From the NCBI GenBank assembly GCA_963773085.1, contig CAVYZS010000011.1:310001-374000 (forward strand): 64,000 nucleotides of DNA, read 5' to 3'. Below the pieces are notes generated by a model that made no database searches, was not told the origin of the DNA, and saw nothing but the letters and a program-made list of their open reading frames with translations. Shown piece by piece: positions 8,551 through 17,797 of this stretch. Made by a program: the position numbers and the translations under genes. The stretch's first letter is position 1. Every line of letters starts with the position of its first letter. The DNA comes from JAENVT01 sp963773085 (GTDB lineage Bacteria; Actinomycetota; Acidimicrobiia; Acidimicrobiales; Ilumatobacteraceae).

Positions 8551-9735
8551 ATGAGCAAGGCGAAGTTCGAGCGGACCAAGCCGCACGTCAATATTGGCAC
8601 GATGGGTCATATCGACCATGGCAAGACCACGTTGACCGCGGCGATCTCCAAGACGTTGGCGGGTAAGGGGTTGGCGCAGTACACGCCGTTCGATCAGATC
8701 GACAAGGCGCCTGAGGAAAAGGCGCGTGGTATCACGATTTCGATTGCTCATATCGAGTACGAGACGGCGAATCGTCACTATGCCCATGTGGATATGCCTG
8801 GTCATGCTGACTACATCAAGAACATGATCACTGGTGCGGCGCAGGTCGACGGTGCGATTTTGGTGGTTGCGGCGACGGATGGTCCGATGCCGCAGACGCG
8901 TGAGCATGTGTTGTTGGCTCGTCAGGTGGGTGTGCCGTACATCGTCGTGGCCTTGAACAAGGCTGATGCGGTTGATGACGAGGAGTTGTTGGAGTTGGTC
9001 GAGCTCGAGGTTCGTGAGCTGCTCAACGAGTACGAGTTCCCCGGCGACGACGCCCCCGTCGTGCGCGTCTCTGCCCTCAAAGCGCTGGAAGGCGACGAGA
9101 AGTGGCAAGACCAGATCATGGCGCTCATGGATGCCTGCGACGCCTCGATCCCCGAGCCATTGCGCGAAATGGACAAGCCGTTCTTGATGCCGATCGAGGA
9201 TGTGTTCACGATCACCGGTCGTGGCACGGTGGTCACTGGCAAGGTCGAGCAGGGTCGTGTACATACGGGTGACGACCTGGAGATCGTCGGGCTGCGCACG
9301 ACGCAGAAGACGGTGTGCACGGGTGTGGAGATGTTCCGCAAGATCCTCGACGAGGGCCATGCCGGTGACAACATCGGCGCCCTTCTGCGTGGTACGAAGA
9401 AAGAAGACGTGGAGCGAGGCCAGGTGTTGTGCAAGCCAGGTTCGATCACGCCGCACGCCAATTTCGAGGGTCAGGTGTATGTGTTGTCGGCGTCGGAGGG
9501 TGGTCGTCACAAGCCGTTCTTCAACAATTATCGTCCGCAGTTCTTCTTCCGGACCACGGATGTGACCGGCACGATCCAGTTGCCCGAGGGGACCGAGATG
9601 GTCATGCCCGGTGACAATGTGGCGATCACGGTCGAGTTGGGTAAGCCGATCGCAATGGATGAGGGTTTGCGTTTCGCCATCCGCGAGGGCGGCCGTACCG
9701 TGGGCGCCGGCCGCGTCACCAAGATCACGAAGTGA
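8551..9735 (+). CDS. tuf: Translation elongation factor Tu
   Basis: This is a full-length 394-residue EF-Tu that delivers aminoacyl-tRNA to the ribosome. The G motifs are all present: G1 GHIDHGKTT (about residues 18-26), RGITI, DMPGH, NKAD and SALKAL, followed by the beta-barrel domains ending VGAGRVTKI. It is unusual that the P-loop has Ile-Asp (GHIDHGKT) where most EF-Tu have Val-Asp. Codon use is mosaic: about 8640-9000 and 9190-9700 are rich in TTG, GGT and GCG, but 9001-9170 uses CTC, CTG, GGC and GCC like its neighbours. rpsL, rpsG and fusA are not upstream. rpsJ follows after 13 nt. Confidence 0.98.
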   Translation: MSKAKFERTKPHVNIGTMGHIDHGKTTLTAAISKTLAGKGLAQYTPFDQIDKAPEEKARGITISIAHIEYETANRHYAHVDMPGHADYIKNMITGAAQVDGAILVVAATDGPMPQTREHVLLARQVGVPYIVVALNKADAVDDEELLELVELEVRELLNEYEFPGDDAPVVRVSALKALEGDEKWQDQIMALMDACDASIPEPLREMDKPFLMPIEDVFTITGRGTVVTGKVEQGRVHTGDDLEIVGLRTTQKTVCTGVEMFRKILDEGHAGDNIGALLRGTKKEDVERGQVLCKPGSITPHANFEGQVYVLSASEGGRHKPFFNNYRPQFFFRTTDVTGTIQLPEGTEMVMPGDNVAITVELGKPIAMDEGLRFAIREGGRTVGAGRVTKITK

Positions 9736-9748
9736 GCTGACGTACCAC

Positions 9749-10063
9749 ATGGCACAGAGCATTCGCATCCGTCTCAAGGCATTCGACCACGAGATCATCG
9801 ACCAGTCGACGCGTAAGATCGTCGAGACCGTCACGCGTACCAGTGCAACGGTCCGCGGTCCGATCCCGTTGCCGACCGACAAGCACCGTTACACCGTCAT
9901 CCGTGGACCCCACATCGACAAGGACTCGCGCGAGCACTTCGAGATGCGTGTCCACAAGCGTCTGATCGACATCATCGATCCCAACGCCAAGACCATCGAC
10001 AGCCTGCAACGCATCGAGCTGCCGGCCGGCGTCGACATCGAGATCAAGATCCAGTCCAGCTGA
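9749..10063 (+). CDS. rpsJ: 30S ribosomal protein S10
   Basis: This is a 104-residue S10 starting MAQSIRIRLKAFDHEIIDQS and ending VDIEIKIQSS, full length for the family, with the conserved IPLPTDKHRYTVIRGPH loop. S10 is a 30S head protein, also called NusE for its antitermination role. It is co-transcribed with tuf but cut off from the rest of its usual operon: a strong terminator follows and rplC lies 13.7 kb downstream. Confidence 0.97.
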   Translation: MAQSIRIRLKAFDHEIIDQSTRKIVETVTRTSATVRGPIPLPTDKHRYTVIRGPHIDKDSREHFEMRVHKRLIDIIDPNAKTIDSLQRIELPAGVDIEIKIQSS

Positions 10064-10118
10064 TCGGCCGAGAGTTCGGCCCACCGCGATAGCGGAAAGC
10101 TCGGGGGAGCTAACAGAA

Positions 10119-10153
10119 GAACCCCGTCGGGCTTCGGCCCGGCGGGGTTCTTT
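10119..10153 (+). terminator. Rho-independent terminator of tuf-rpsJ
   Basis: A 14-bp stem with one G-T pair, GAACCCCGTCGGGC (10119-10132) and GCCCGGCGGGGTTC (10137-10150), capped by a stable TTCG tetraloop and followed by TTTC. This is the best intrinsic terminator in the window and ends the transcript 56 nt after rpsJ. Confidence 0.9.
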
Positions 10154-10281
10154 CATTCCCGTGCTCAGGCCAGGGCTCGATCTGCCGATAGAACGTCATC
10201 ATCGAATCGAATCTCCCACCCCCTGAGATCAGCGCGCCGGGGCTCGAACAGCCAACGGCACCCGAGGAGCCCGGCCGGCAG

Positions 10282-11376
10282 GTGTTCGGTATCCCCGGCC
10301 GGCAGCTCTTCCTGGTGCTGGGCCTGGTGATGATCGTCTGGATGTCGGGCCTGGTCGGAGCGCTGATCGGCGTGCAGTGGGCTCAACAGCGGTCGGCGCC
10401 GCCGCAGAAGCCGTCGTCGTTGGGCGTCAAGGTCGTCCAGCCGCGACAAACGGACATGCCTCGGCTCGATGTCGAAACTGTCGCCAACGATCTCGCACCC
10501 AGCGTGGTCGCCGTCCAGAGCAATTTCGTTCGCGACGGGAGGCCCGGCGAGAGCCTTGGCACAGGCTTGATCGTCACCGCCGATGGCGAAATCCTCACCA
10601 ACGCCCACGTCATCGGCGATGCCACGACGGTGCATGTTCGACTCAACGGCGAGAGTGAACCCCGCGAGGCCACCGTGGTGATCGCCGACCCTTCGCGTGA
10701 TCTGGCCCTCCTACGAGTGGAGGCCACTGGGCTGAGTCCGGCTACGTTCGCCGCGCCCGGCGACGTGCGTATCGGCGACGAGGTTCTGGCCATCGGCTAC
10801 GCCCTCGATCTCGACGGCGACCCCACTGTCACGCTGGGCATCGTCTCCTCGCTCGACCGCACCGTGGGTACCGAGACCGGAGCACTGAAAGGTCTGATCC
10901 AGACTGATGCGGCGATCTCGAGCGGCAACTCAGGAGGCCCGCTGGTCAACGCGCTGGGCCAGGTAGTGGGTTTGACCACGCTGGTGTCGTCGACCGAGAT
11001 CGGTTCGACGGCCAATGGGCTCGGCTTTGCCATATCGACTGCCGAATTGCTGCCGGCCATGGAGCAGTTGCGGGCCGAGGCCAATGGCGAGGCGGACCCA
11101 GCGGGCTATCTCGGCGTGCAACTGGAGCGGCGCCGGGACGGAGGCAGCGGAGCGCTCGTCGCCGACGTGGTACCCGGGTCAGCGGCGGCCAAGGCCGGCA
11201 TCGAGGTTGGTGACGTCGTCGTAGCGGTCGACGGAGACCCCATCACCGGCCACGCAGGGCTGGTGGCTACGATCCGCAACCTGGCCCCGGGCGAGCACGT
11301 CGAGGTATCGCTGATCCGAGACGGGGTGGCGGTCGAGGTGACGGCCGTACTGGGCGAGCGACCAGCGAATCCGTAG
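10282..11376 (+). CDS. HtrA/DegP-like membrane-anchored serine protease with PDZ domain
   Basis: This 364-residue protein has a transmembrane anchor at about residues 9-31, then a trypsin-like domain and one C-terminal PDZ domain (about 265-360). The catalytic triad is visible: His109 in LTNAHV, Asp140 in DPSRDLALL and Ser217 in SSGNSGGP. Family members act outside the membrane in protein quality control or regulated proteolysis. The GTG start at 10282 has GAGGAG 12 nt upstream; the frame is open to 10192, but I see no better start there. It is convergent with the next gene. Confidence 0.9.
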   Translation: MFGIPGRQLFLVLGLVMIVWMSGLVGALIGVQWAQQRSAPPQKPSSLGVKVVQPRQTDMPRLDVETVANDLAPSVVAVQSNFVRDGRPGESLGTGLIVTADGEILTNAHVIGDATTVHVRLNGESEPREATVVIADPSRDLALLRVEATGLSPATFAAPGDVRIGDEVLAIGYALDLDGDPTVTLGIVSSLDRTVGTETGALKGLIQTDAAISSGNSGGPLVNALGQVVGLTTLVSSTEIGSTANGLGFAISTAELLPAMEQLRAEANGEADPAGYLGVQLERRRDGGSGALVADVVPGSAAAKAGIEVGDVVVAVDGDPITGHAGLVATIRNLAPGEHVEVSLIRDGVAVEVTAVLGERPANP

Positions 11377-11379
11377 CAG

Positions 11380-12162
11380 CTACGCCGATATCAGCGGAAA
11401 GCGTTCGTCGTCGAGCGGCTGGCCGGGTTCGATCGGCTCGTATGGCGGCGAGTGCAGCCATGGTCTGGCAGCGAACCGCGCATCGCTTCCGAGGTAGCGG
11501 AAGCTGACCGCCCGCCGCCGACCAGTGGTGCGCCCGGCGGTTCCCGGCGCCGAATGAAGCGTGCGGTAATGAAAGGCGATGACGTCGCCGGGCTGCATGT
11601 CGAACGACACGATCTGGTGCTGGCCGCGCTCGGAATCGATGTCGGGAACGAGTTCGAAATCGTGGGCCTCCGTCGTGTAGGCCGCGTGGTCGACGAACTT
11701 GCGGGGTACGAACCGTCGGCCCCACAGGTGAGAGCCGATGATGAACTCGACCCCGGCGGCACGAGGCACCGGGTCGAGTGGCACCCACAGGCTGACGTTT
11801 GCGGCGCCGTCGATGCAGTAGTAGGGCTCGTCGTGGTGCCACGGCGTGACCTCGTGGGTATCACGTTCCTTCACCAGGGTGTGCTCGTGGAAGAACCGCG
11901 GTGTCTCGCCGAGGAGGGTGCGGGCCAACTCGGGAAGAGGGCCGTGGAGAGCGCCGTTGCGATAGCCCTCGATGCGTTGCCAGTTGACGTAGTCACCGAA
12001 GAATCGCCCGCTGCCACCTTCGGGCGTGTAGTCGTTTGCCCATGGTCCGGGAGCGGCGAGGTTCTCGTCGACGGCTTCGGCGAGCTGCTGCAGTTGCTTC
12101 TCGTCGAGCACTCCCCGAGCGGCGACGACACCGTCGCGCTGGAATGTACGCATCATCTCCAT
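11380..12162 (-). CDS. Phytanoyl-CoA dioxygenase (PhyH)-family protein
   Basis: This is a 260-residue Fe(II)/2-oxoglutarate-dependent oxygenase of the PhyH superfamily. The metal ligands are readable: H109-x-D111 in WHHDEPYY and a distal His (H202, in HYRTLHSAPG), with Arg residues (GRRRAVSFRYLG) for 2-oxoglutarate. The substrate is not predictable; related proteins hydroxylate lipids, osmolytes or natural products. It ends 3 nt from the protease gene and is divergent from the peptide-transport operon. Confidence 0.87.
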   Translation of the reverse strand: MEMMRTFQRDGVVAARGVLDEKQLQQLAEAVDENLAAPGPWANDYTPEGGSGRFFGDYVNWQRIEGYRNGALHGPLPELARTLLGETPRFFHEHTLVKERDTHEVTPWHHDEPYYCIDGAANVSLWVPLDPVPRAAGVEFIIGSHLWGRRFVPRKFVDHAAYTTEAHDFELVPDIDSERGQHQIVSFDMQPGDVIAFHYRTLHSAPGTAGRTTGRRRAVSFRYLGSDARFAARPWLHSPPYEPIEPGQPLDDERFPLISA

Positions 12163-12258
12163 GCACCGAGCCTATGTTGTTTCCGATTGAGCGCCCAGTG
12201 GAACAGATGTGCCACGGCCTGTGACATACTCGTCCGCAATCAGTTCTGGGGAGGAACG

Positions 12259-14013
12259 ATGCGACGATTGCTGTGTGCCGTACTGTTGCTCGGTGCGGTG
12301 GTCACCGTGCCCACCACGGTCGCGGCGAGCGACGACGACACACTCACGTTCACGGTCGGGCAGTTGCAGGACATCGACTCGCTCAACGTCACCGTCGGCG
12401 TACTCGTCGTCGACTACGAGATCTGGAACCTGATCTGGCCGGTCCTGACCGACATGGCGGCCAAGGACTTCTCACCTCAGCCGGCCATGGCCGAGAGCTG
12501 GACGAGCAGCCCCGATGGTCTGACATGGACCTACAAGATGCGCCCCGGGATGAAGTGGAGTGACGGCGAACCAATGACCGCCGAGGACGTGAAGTACACG
12601 ATCGATCGGGCCAACGAAGAGCAGTGGAACAGTCATATCAGCACCACCGCCAACCTCACGGCCGAGATCATCGACGATTCGACCCTCGAGATCACGACAT
12701 CGGTACCCGATCCGCGCCTGCCGGCGCTCGATGCGTCGTACATCCTTCCGAAGCACATCTACGAGAACGTCTCCGCCGAAGACATGCCCACCTACGCCGC
12801 AGAGGACAAGATCGGCGGCGGTCCGTTCATGCTCGACGAGGTGACCCAGGAGTTCACCCGTCTGGTACGGAACCCGAACTGGTATGGCAAGAAGCCGGCC
12901 ATGGACGAGGTGATCTTCCGCTTCTATGCCGATGACAACGCCCAGTTCCAGGCTCTACAGGGCGGTGAGATCGACGCCCTCGACGGCGTCCCCGAACAAT
13001 CTTTTGCCAGCATCGAGAACAGCGACACCATCGAGGCCATCGCCGGTACTCAGGGTGGTTTCAGCGAGCTGGGGATGAACTCCGGATGCTCGTCGTCGCC
13101 AGGTGACGGCCATCCCGCGCTGCTCGACAAGAAGGTTCGCCAGGCGATCAACTATGCCATCGATCGTGATCTGATGGTCGAGAAGAGCCTGGTGGGTCAC
13201 GGCACACCTGGCACGGCCATCGTGCCGTCCGCCGACCCCTCGTGGGATCTGAAGATCAACGACGACAAGCTCTACAAGTACGACCCTGTCAAGGCAAGTG
13301 CGTTGCTCGACGAGGCCGGTTGGAAAGACAGCGACGGCGATGGAGTGCGCGACAAGGACGGCAAGGAACTGAAGTTCAGGTACTTCGATCGTACCGAGGG
13401 CGAAGGCAGCCCAAACACCGACTTCATCACCGGCTGGTTGAAAGACATCGGCATCGCCACAGAGGTGACGAGCATGGACGACGACACGCTGACGGCGGCC
13501 ATCGGGCAGAACGAGTTCGACTTGTTCACCTGGGGCTGGGTGCCGTTCGTCGATCCCGATCCCATGGTCAGCTACTTCATCACGTCGCAGGTCACCACCG
13601 ACCCGGAGGTGGTCGGCTACAACGACGCCAACTGGTGCAACGACGAGTACGACAAGTTGTACGAGCAGCAACATGTCGAGCTCGATCCGGCCAAGCGGCG
13701 CGACATCGTGCAGAAGATGCTGGAGATCTTCTATGAGGAAGCCCCGTATGCCGTTCTGTACAAGTACGACGATCTGCAGGCCATTCGCTCTGACCGTTGG
13801 GAGAACTTCGTGCGCCAGCCCGCCGAGACGGGCCCGGTGTTGTTCACCAACACCTCGCCGGCATACCTCGAGATGGTCGCCAAGGACGGGAGCTCGGACA
13901 GCGGTACATCGGCCGGGCTGTGGGCAGGTGTCGGGGTCGCCGCGATCGCCATCGTCGGTGGTGGTCTGTGGTTCCGCAGTCGGCGCAAGGGAAGCGACGA
14001 CGAGCGCGAATAG
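12259..14013 (+). CDS. Peptide/solute ABC transporter substrate-binding protein (family 5)
   Basis: This 584-residue extracytoplasmic solute receptor of the SBP_bac_5 (DppA/OppA-like) family contains FSPQPAMAESWTSSPDGLTWTYKMRPGMKWSDGEPMTAEDV-type segments, split here only for description. The N-terminus MRRLLCAVLLLGAVV is a signal peptide without a usable lipobox. Instead a single transmembrane helix near the C-terminus (LWAGVGVAAIAIVGGGLWF) followed by RSRRKG should anchor it. The ATG at 12259 follows GGGGAGG. The frame extends upstream, but that part is antisense to the PhyH gene. It is first in a five-gene operon. Confidence 0.92.
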   Translation: MRRLLCAVLLLGAVVTVPTTVAASDDDTLTFTVGQLQDIDSLNVTVGVLVVDYEIWNLIWPVLTDMAAKDFSPQPAMAESWTSSPDGLTWTYKMRPGMKWSDGEPMTAEDVKYTIDRANEEQWNSHISTTANLTAEIIDDSTLEITTSVPDPRLPALDASYILPKHIYENVSAEDMPTYAAEDKIGGGPFMLDEVTQEFTRLVRNPNWYGKKPAMDEVIFRFYADDNAQFQALQGGEIDALDGVPEQSFASIENSDTIEAIAGTQGGFSELGMNSGCSSSPGDGHPALLDKKVRQAINYAIDRDLMVEKSLVGHGTPGTAIVPSADPSWDLKINDDKLYKYDPVKASALLDEAGWKDSDGDGVRDKDGKELKFRYFDRTEGEGSPNTDFITGWLKDIGIATEVTSMDDDTLTAAIGQNEFDLFTWGWVPFVDPDPMVSYFITSQVTTDPEVVGYNDANWCNDEYDKLYEQQHVELDPAKRRDIVQKMLEIFYEEAPYAVLYKYDDLQAIRSDRWENFVRQPAETGPVLFTNTSPAYLEMVAKDGSSDSGTSAGLWAGVGVAAIAIVGGGLWFRSRRKGSDDERE

Positions 14014-14016
14014 GTC

Positions 14017-14988
14017 GTGAGTACCCGCCTGTTGATCAGGAAGTTGTTCGACGCCATCGCGCTGCTGGCGATGGTGTTGGTGTTCAACTTCTTCCTCTTT
14101 CGCGTGGTCGATCGTGATCCGCTGGCGAGGTACAGGGGTCGCAGCAAGCTGAGCCAGGAGCAGCGCGCCGCGATCATCAAACGGTTCGGTCTCGACGGCA
14201 GCAAATGGGACCAGTTCGTGCAATACGTCAGTCACACGCTGCGCGGCGACTTCGGTCGCAGCTTCGACTCGAGCAAGCCGGTCGTCAGCGAGATCCGCGA
14301 GAGTCTTCCGAACACCTTCGCGCTGGTCGGCATATCGACCGTGCTGACGATCGGCATAGGTTTGTGGATCGGCATTCGTGCCGGGTGGAAGCGTGGCGGC
14401 CGGTTCGACAAGGTCAGCAGCCCTATCACCATGGCCTTGTACGGAACACCTGAGTTCTTCCTCGGCATGCTGCTACTGGCGTTCTTCGCGGCCAGGCTCG
14501 GGTGGTTCCCGACGGGCGGGTCCAGCGACCCGGCAGGCAATTATTCCGGGTTCGCCGCCTTCGTGGATCGTGCTCGACATCTGGTTCTGCCTGTGGCGAC
14601 GCTCACCCTCGGTTATCTCGGCTCGTACGCGCTGGTCATGCGAACATCGATGCTCGACACCCTTCGCGAGGACTACCTCATCACCGCCAGGGCCAAAGGC
14701 TTGCGTGACCACGACGTGATGCACAGCCACGCCGTGCCCAACGCGTTGTTGCCGTCCGTGTCATTGATCGCCATCGGCTTCGGTTTCATCATCGGTGGGG
14801 CGATCGCAACCGAGACCGTGTTCTCCTATCCCGGGCTCGGACTGGCGACGTACGAGGCGATCGGCAACAACGACTTGCCGATGATGCAGGCCTTGTTCTT
14901 GATTTCCAGTGTGACGGTGATCGTGTTCAACATTCTCGCCGACATCGTGCTGACGTTTCTCGATCCACGGATCCGGGTCGGCGCATGA
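14017..14988 (+). CDS. Peptide ABC transporter permease (DppB-like)
   Basis: This is a 323-residue inner-membrane permease. It starts at GTG 14017, three bases after the receptor stop. The N-terminal LIRKLFDAIALLAMVLVFNFFLF helix is followed by the periplasmic RDPLARYRGRSKLSQEQ region typical of DppB/OppB. The cytoplasmic EAA loop is readable as YLITARAKGLRDHDVMHSHA near residue 225. It pairs with the DppC-like protein and two ATPases. Confidence 0.92.
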   Translation: MSTRLLIRKLFDAIALLAMVLVFNFFLFRVVDRDPLARYRGRSKLSQEQRAAIIKRFGLDGSKWDQFVQYVSHTLRGDFGRSFDSSKPVVSEIRESLPNTFALVGISTVLTIGIGLWIGIRAGWKRGGRFDKVSSPITMALYGTPEFFLGMLLLAFFAARLGWFPTGGSSDPAGNYSGFAAFVDRARHLVLPVATLTLGYLGSYALVMRTSMLDTLREDYLITARAKGLRDHDVMHSHAVPNALLPSVSLIAIGFGFIIGGAIATETVFSYPGLGLATYEAIGNNDLPMMQALFLISSVTVIVFNILADIVLTFLDPRIRVGA

Positions 14989-15884
14989 GCTCGCCGTCAA
15001 AGGGCTCGACGACCTGGAGGCGCCGCAGGCATTCGGCCAAGCGGGTGTGGGCTCGACTGCGGCGGGATCGCTCGGCAACGGTCGGTTTGCTGCTGCTGGC
15101 CCTGTTCGTGGCGATGGCGCTGTTCGCGCCGTTGTTCGCCGATCGCCGTGAACTGCTGGCCGTGTCGGGGCGCAACAACCCCGATCTCGCTCCCCCGAGC
15201 CGCGAGTTCTGGCTGGGCACCGACGAGATCGGACGAGATCTGTTCGCCCAGTTGGTGTGGGGTGCCCGCGTGTCGCTGTACATCGGCCTACTGGCGACTG
15301 TCGTCGCCGTCGTCATCGGCTCGGTGCTCGGGTTGATCGCCGGCTACGCCAAGGGCTGGATCAGCAGGGTGATGCTGGCGATCGACGACTTCTTCCTGGT
15401 GCTGCCGTTCATCCCGCTGGCGATCGTGTTGGCCATGTTGCTCGGTCGCTCGCCCACGATCATGGCCTTGGTCATCGGCGGCACGTTCTGGGCGGGTGGT
15501 TCGCGCCTGATCCGAGCTCAGGTGCTGTCGTTGCGCGAACGTGGCTACGTCGAGCGCGCAACGGCACTGGGGGCATCGAGCCGGCACATCGTCACCCGTC
15601 ATGTGTTGCCGGGCGTCGCTCCGTTGATCATCGCCAACGCATCGCTGATCGTGCCCGGCGCGATTCTCGCCGAGAGCACCTTGGCCTTCCTCGGCCTCGG
15701 CGATCGCTTCTCGCCGAGTTGGGGCACGATGTTGGACGGCGCCCAGTCGAGTGGCGCCTTGACCTTGAATGCCTGGTGGTACTACTTGCCGCCGGGCCTG
15801 TGCATCATCGGCATCGTCATTGCGTTCACACTGGTCGGCAATGCATTGGAGCGAATCTTCGACCCGCGCCTGGTGGGTCGATGA
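14985..15884 (+). CDS. Peptide ABC transporter permease (DppC-like)
   Basis: This is a 299-residue permease whose ATG overlaps the previous stop (ATGA). The first helix LLLLALFVAMALFAPLFAD is followed by FWLGTDEIGRDLFAQLVWGARVSL, typical of DppC/OppC. The EAA loop reads YVERATALGASSRHIVTRHV. The end is closed by ALERIFDPRLVGR. It forms the translocation pore with the DppB-like subunit. Confidence 0.93.
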   Translation: MSSPSKGSTTWRRRRHSAKRVWARLRRDRSATVGLLLLALFVAMALFAPLFADRRELLAVSGRNNPDLAPPSREFWLGTDEIGRDLFAQLVWGARVSLYIGLLATVVAVVIGSVLGLIAGYAKGWISRVMLAIDDFFLVLPFIPLAIVLAMLLGRSPTIMALVIGGTFWAGGSRLIRAQVLSLRERGYVERATALGASSRHIVTRHVLPGVAPLIIANASLIVPGAILAESTLAFLGLGDRFSPSWGTMLDGAQSSGALTLNAWWYYLPPGLCIIGIVIAFTLVGNALERIFDPRLVGR

Positions 15885-16822
15885 TCGCTCCGCTGCTCGA
15901 CGTCGGCGATCTGCACGTGACGTACCGCAGTACACGTGGGCCGATCCCGGCGGTGCGCGGCGTCTCGTTCCAGCTCGGGCGCGGCGAGACACTCGGTCTG
16001 GCGGGCGAGAGTGGTTCTGGCAAGTCGACGATGACGATGGCGTTGCTCCGCTTGGTGCCCGAGGGCACGACCATCACCGGCTCCGTGACCTTGGCCGGCG
16101 AGGACGTGCTGGCCATGAAGCCGGGCCGGTTGCGTGCCGTGCGTTGGGCCGAGGCGGCAGTGGTGTTCCAAGGTGCTCAGCACGTGCTCAACCCGGTCCG
16201 ACGGGTCTCGTGGCAGATCCAGGAAGCAATCGACGTGCACGATGGCACCAACAAGGTCGCCGATCTGTTGGAGCAGGTCGGCATCCCCAGATGGCGAATC
16301 GACGCCTATCCCCACGAACTGTCGGGCGGACAGAAGCAGCGGGTGATGATCGCCATGGCGCTTGCGTGTGATCCGGAGCTGTTGATCGCGGACGAACCGA
16401 CCACAGCGCTCGACGTGATGGTGCAAGCCCAAGTTCTGAAGTTGCTGGCAGATCTGCAGCGTGATCGCGGACTGGCGATGATCTTCATCACCCACGATCT
16501 GTCGGTGCTCTCGACCGTGGCCGATCGGCTGGCAGTGATGTATGCCGGACGACTCGTCGAGACGGGCCCGGCGAAGGAGATGTTGCGCGGCGCCCGACAT
16601 CCGTACACCAAGGCGTTGGCGGCGGCGTTCCCGACGATCGGTGACTCGTCTTCGCGGATGGCGCCGTCAGGTCTGTCCGGTGACCCACCCGACCCGGCAG
16701 CTGTGCCGGGCGGTTGCCCATTTCACCCCCGCTGCCCGATCGCCACGGCCGAGTGCGCGACGACCACGGTCGAGCTTCGTCAGCTCTCGACGGGTTGGGA
16801 GGCGGCGTGCCTGAAGTTGTGA
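15881..16822 (+). CDS. Peptide ABC transporter ATPase (DppD-like)
   Basis: This is a 313-residue ATPase starting at the ATG (15881) that overlaps the permease stop. It has Walker A GESGSGKST, signature LSGGQKQRV and Walker B LLIADEPTTALDVM. The C-terminal oligopeptide-transporter extension has a Cys-rich motif (CPFHPRCPIATAEC) that in DppD/OppD-type ATPases can bind an iron-sulfur cluster. It works as a heterodimer with the following ATPase. Confidence 0.93.
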   Translation: MIAPLLDVGDLHVTYRSTRGPIPAVRGVSFQLGRGETLGLAGESGSGKSTMTMALLRLVPEGTTITGSVTLAGEDVLAMKPGRLRAVRWAEAAVVFQGAQHVLNPVRRVSWQIQEAIDVHDGTNKVADLLEQVGIPRWRIDAYPHELSGGQKQRVMIAMALACDPELLIADEPTTALDVMVQAQVLKLLADLQRDRGLAMIFITHDLSVLSTVADRLAVMYAGRLVETGPAKEMLRGARHPYTKALAAAFPTIGDSSSRMAPSGLSGDPPDPAAVPGGCPFHPRCPIATAECATTTVELRQLSTGWEAACLKL

Positions 16823-17781
16823 GCACTCCGTTGCTGCATGTTGCGGGTGCCGAGGTCACTTACCCGGCGCGGTGGCGCGGGGGCTTGGCGGTGCGGGCCG
16901 TTGATGGAGTCGACCTCGACGTGGCACCCGGAGAGGTGCTCGCCTTGGTCGGTGAGAGTGGCTGCGGGAAGACGACGCTGGCCCGGACGGTTCTCGGCCT
17001 CCAGCCTCTGAGCGGCGGCTCGATCAGGTTCGACGGCGAGTTGCTGCCGACGTCGAGATCCGGCCTGAGGGCGTATCGCCGCAAGGCGCAACTCGTCTTC
17101 CAGGATCCAACGGGAAGCATCAATCCCCGCCAGTCGATCTACGAGATCGTTGCCGAAGGACTGCGAATCCACCGCGAACGGGCAAATGAGGAGGCGAGAG
17201 TCGCCGCGGCCTTGTCGGACAGCGGTCTACGCCCACCCGAGCAATTCTTCCTGCGTTTCCCACACGAGCTCTCCGGTGGTCAACGCCAGCGCGTGATCAT
17301 CGCCGGGGCGATGGTGCTGGAGCCGAAGTTGCTGGTCGCCGACGAGCCGGTTTCATCGCTCGACGCCTCGGTACGCGGCGAGATCCTGCAGCTGCTGCTC
17401 GGGCTGTCGCGCGATCGCGGCATGACCATCCTCGTCGTCACCCACGACCTCGGGCTGGCATGGAACATCGCAGACAGGGTCGCCGTGATGTATCTCGGCC
17501 GAATCGTCGAGATCGGCACGACCGAGCAGATCCTTGCCGCGCCGCAACACCCGTACACGAAGGCCTTGCTCTCGGTCGTGCCCGAGCACGACAGGTTGGA
17601 TCAGCAGATCCTCACCGGCGAGGCTCCGGATCCGACGAACATCCCGGTTGGGTGTCGGTTCCATCCGCGCTGCCCTTTGTATCAGAGTGGCGAGGCGGAA
17701 CGGATCGGCATCATGCATGCCTGCACGTCCGATGACCCGGCACTGCTCGACGGCGTCGCCTGTCACGCCGCCCGCCGCTGA
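16807..17781 (+). CDS. Peptide ABC transporter ATPase (DppF-like)
   Basis: This is a 320-324-residue ATPase with Walker A GESGCGKTT, signature LSGGQRQRV, Walker B LLVADEPVSSLDASV and a C-terminal CRFHPRCPLY segment. There are two possible starts: GTG 16807, four bases after GGGAGG, and GTG 16819, which overlaps the previous stop (GTGA) as at other junctions of this operon. I prefer 16807 for its ribosome binding site, with low certainty. It is the last gene of the operon; the tandem palindromic repeat follows. Confidence 0.92.
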   Translation: MPEVVSTPLLHVAGAEVTYPARWRGGLAVRAVDGVDLDVAPGEVLALVGESGCGKTTLARTVLGLQPLSGGSIRFDGELLPTSRSGLRAYRRKAQLVFQDPTGSINPRQSIYEIVAEGLRIHRERANEEARVAAALSDSGLRPPEQFFLRFPHELSGGQRQRVIIAGAMVLEPKLLVADEPVSSLDASVRGEILQLLLGLSRDRGMTILVVTHDLGLAWNIADRVAVMYLGRIVEIGTTEQILAAPQHPYTKALLSVVPEHDRLDQQILTGEAPDPTNIPVGCRFHPRCPLYQSGEAERIGIMHACTSDDPALLDGVACHAARR

Positions 17782-17797
17782 CCCCCCGTCCACCTTC

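Noticed and set aside
8410..9882. 490-codon leftward frame opposite tuf
   Set aside because: Complement of EF-Tu; composition typical of an antisense frame.
11452..12258. In-frame upstream extension of the peptide-binding protein
   Set aside because: It is antisense to the PhyH-type gene and lacks family similarity; the signal peptide and GGGGAGG place the start at 12259.
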